A DNA stretch of 64,000 bases from Alteromonas sp. ASW11-130 (lineage in GTDB: Bacteria; Pseudomonadota; Gammaproteobacteria; Enterobacterales; Alteromonadaceae). Positions 62,735-64,000 of this stretch are shown in pieces. The notes beneath the pieces are model-generated. The model searched no databases and was not told the DNA's origin. It saw only the letters and a list, made by a program, of their open reading frames with translations. The stretch spans positions 88,244 to 152,243 of the forward strand of contig NZ_JAPFRE010000002.1 of the NCBI RefSeq assembly GCF_026183735.1, read 5' to 3'. The position numbers and the translations under genes are program-made. Numbering within the stretch: position 1 is the stretch's first letter; each line of letters starts with the position of its first letter.

Positions 62735-63440
62735 CAATGAATATAGCTTAACGTACTATCGCGTGTTGACCTTCGCGGCTCGACATATGTTAATTCTGAT
62801 TACTTTCAGAACATGGTGTGAAGTATGTAGTTTAGTACGCTAAGTAAATGGCGAACTACGAAGACATAAAAGCACTCAAATCGAATTCCATGGGGCGCAT
62901 TTGTTACGCATTCGCGCTACGTAAAATCTGTTTTTGCCGCATAAAACATCTGCATCTTTACGGTTCGCGCTTCGCACAAAAGGCCAATCGCTACAAAATT
63001 GAATAGCGGTTGCAACGCCCTCGTAAGACGATTGCAAAGAGAGCTGAGGGTGGTATTGAATGGAAACCAACCAAACTAAACAGGTTAACTGAGCTACTCG
63101 CATAAAGCTTTTTTAACGGTAATTAGAAATCGCGACTGTGCTAATGCTCGATGTCTGTTATGGGTTTACTCAAAAATCAGGCAAGTTATTGAAATACACC
63201 ACATAGAACAAGAAGCTTAAGCCTTCTAGCCGCGTGTAGATAAATCAATAATCGTCGGAGCAGACTGCGCGGAAAAGTGCTCAATTGCGCAGCGACGTGC
63301 GCGTTGTCTCTGATTATTGGAGACAGCTGGAAACTTGCTTGTATAGGTAAATTATTAAAAGTTATAGATTTACTCGAAGACTCGCGGCTATGGTACAAAG
63401 CTTGATATTAGTTCATCACCTCATTTAGAAAGGAATAAAG
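62735..63440. other. Intergenic region, poorly coding
   Basis: About 700 nt. A 52-codon frame (62848-63006) and its reverse frames lack ribosome sites and look random. A palindrome-like GCTCAATTGCGC near 63280 resembles the one at 61595. I see no RNA gene, integron attC or transposon end. Confidence 0.4.
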
Positions 63441-63734
63441 ATGAACTTCGACGAAAATAAACTTAGAAGAGAGCTTTTAGCTATTGGTATCGTATCGTAT
63501 TGTGAACAGCGCTCCTTAATAGATGTGGCAAAGCAATGCTTCATTAAATATGGTTTCGCTATGGGTGGGGCGGGTTTAGTTATGGGCTCGAGCATTGGGT
63601 CTGTCACCGTACCCATCATTGGCTCCATTCCAGGTTCCGTGGCAGGCTTTTTAGCTGGCGCAGCATCTGGCACAGCGATATGTGTTGGCGCGAATTATGG
63701 CGTTAAAAATGAGCTACAAAAGCTATTAAATTGA
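63441..63734 (+). CDS. Small glycine-zipper protein
   Basis: A 97-aa protein. About residues 36-83 form a hydrophobic segment with Gly every few residues (GFAMGGAGLVMGSSIGSV, GSIPGSVAGFLAGAASG), the pattern of glycine-zipper helices that pack in or insert into membranes. The N-terminal 30 residues are polar with Cys. AAAGGA lies before the ATG. Comparable segments occur in bacteriocins, in some T6SS and contact-dependent toxins and in ordinary membrane proteins, so a function cannot be given. No neighbour offers clear immunity. Confidence 0.65.
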   Translation: MNFDENKLRRELLAIGIVSYCEQRSLIDVAKQCFIKYGFAMGGAGLVMGSSIGSVTVPIIGSIPGSVAGFLAGAASGTAICVGANYGVKNELQKLLN

Positions 63735-64000
63735 CTTTCAATGTCAGTCTAAAAGTTGCATTCAATTGGCTTACTAAATAACAGACTGACTGTTTACGCG
63801 AATTATGCTCATGTGCGCCTCTTAGTTTAGAACATCCCGTCACATACACAATCGCAAAGTTTGTCGCAAAACTTTGATGAAGTAATGTACGCGGGTACAG
63901 ACCGCTGTGTACGTATTTACTGGGGCCGAAAAAAGCTAACGTCATTGCATATATGGACTCCCGGTTCATTTCAAGGATATTTTTAATATAAGTTGGAAGA
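63735..64000. other. Right edge of window, no gene seen
   Basis: About 265 nt after the glycine-zipper gene with no supported gene. A reverse frame (63703-63969) overlaps that gene and has random composition. Confidence 0.4.

Noticed and set aside
62848..63006. 52-aa forward frame
   Set aside because: Weak ribosome site and no recognisable composition; not strong enough to annotate.
62735..63440. Integron cassette or attC site
   Set aside because: Short inverted sequences exist, but the paired R/L core-site arrangement and an integrase are missing.

Overview
The window reads as chromosome of a marine-type gammaproteobacterium, most likely Alteromonadales/Alteromonadaceae. Three things suggest this: moderate-to-low GC, the hdfR/maoP pair familiar from gammaproteobacteria, and a gene mix rich in GGDEF/EAL sensors, hybrid kinases and small stress proteins. 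The genus is an inference; there is no rRNA in the window to settle it. I see no tRNA, rRNA, CRISPR array, IS element or prophage.

Left part (about 1-35 kb) is ordinary chromosome. It holds an acyl-CoA synthetase, a large propeller-sensor GGDEF/EAL protein, DUF2789 and DUF2750 proteins, hdfR with maoP nearby and a 52-aa gene between them, a PRC-barrel/fumC pair, and a putative persulfide-sensing ArsR repressor divergent from a rhodanese. A GGDEF-EAL membrane protein and an ExoD-like protein follow. Then comes a five-gene signalling operon (16.2-21.7 kb: sigma-54 activator, stand-alone H-box protein, CHASE3 kinase, Rcp1-like receiver, multi-receiver hybrid kinase). After it come envelope/stress genes (YqjD/YqjE-like, three small lipoproteins or membrane proteins, a BON protein), a YfbR-like nucleotidase with an altered HD motif, and an MlaA-RND lipid-transport pair. 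Heptanucleotide repeats of the pattern AAGNNNN occur at four places, one inside a membrane-protein gene.

Right part (about 35-61.5 kb) is a type VI secretion (T6SS) island. A forward operon encodes the membrane complex and its phosphorylation switch: tssJ, tssK, tssL (with OmpA domain), tssM, tagF, pppA and a 1489-aa kinase (ppkA) that ends in a formylglycine-generating-enzyme-like domain. An 8-copy array of a 51/52-bp repeat with a conserved hairpin follows, then small membrane proteins, an FHA protein and a PAAR tip. A reverse operon then runs hcp, vgrG, DUF4123 adaptor, two-repeat accessory protein, protein-arginine deiminase, candidate immunity protein. Sheath, baseplate and ClpV genes (tssB, C, E, F, G, A, H) are not in the window and must lie elsewhere.

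The most notable item is the 668-aa product of 55191-57197. It carries the middle and catalytic domains of the animal/cyanobacterial-type protein-arginine deiminase (PAD) family, with the Asp, His, Asp and Cys catalytic residues and most calcium-1 ligands in place. It sits where a T6SS cargo effector would sit: after vgrG and its DUF4123 loader and directly before a small exported or membrane-anchored protein that could be its immunity factor. The proposed system is a T6SS that injects a citrullinating toxin. The last 2.5 kb contain an exported protein of unknown function, a glycine-zipper protein and poorly coding DNA.
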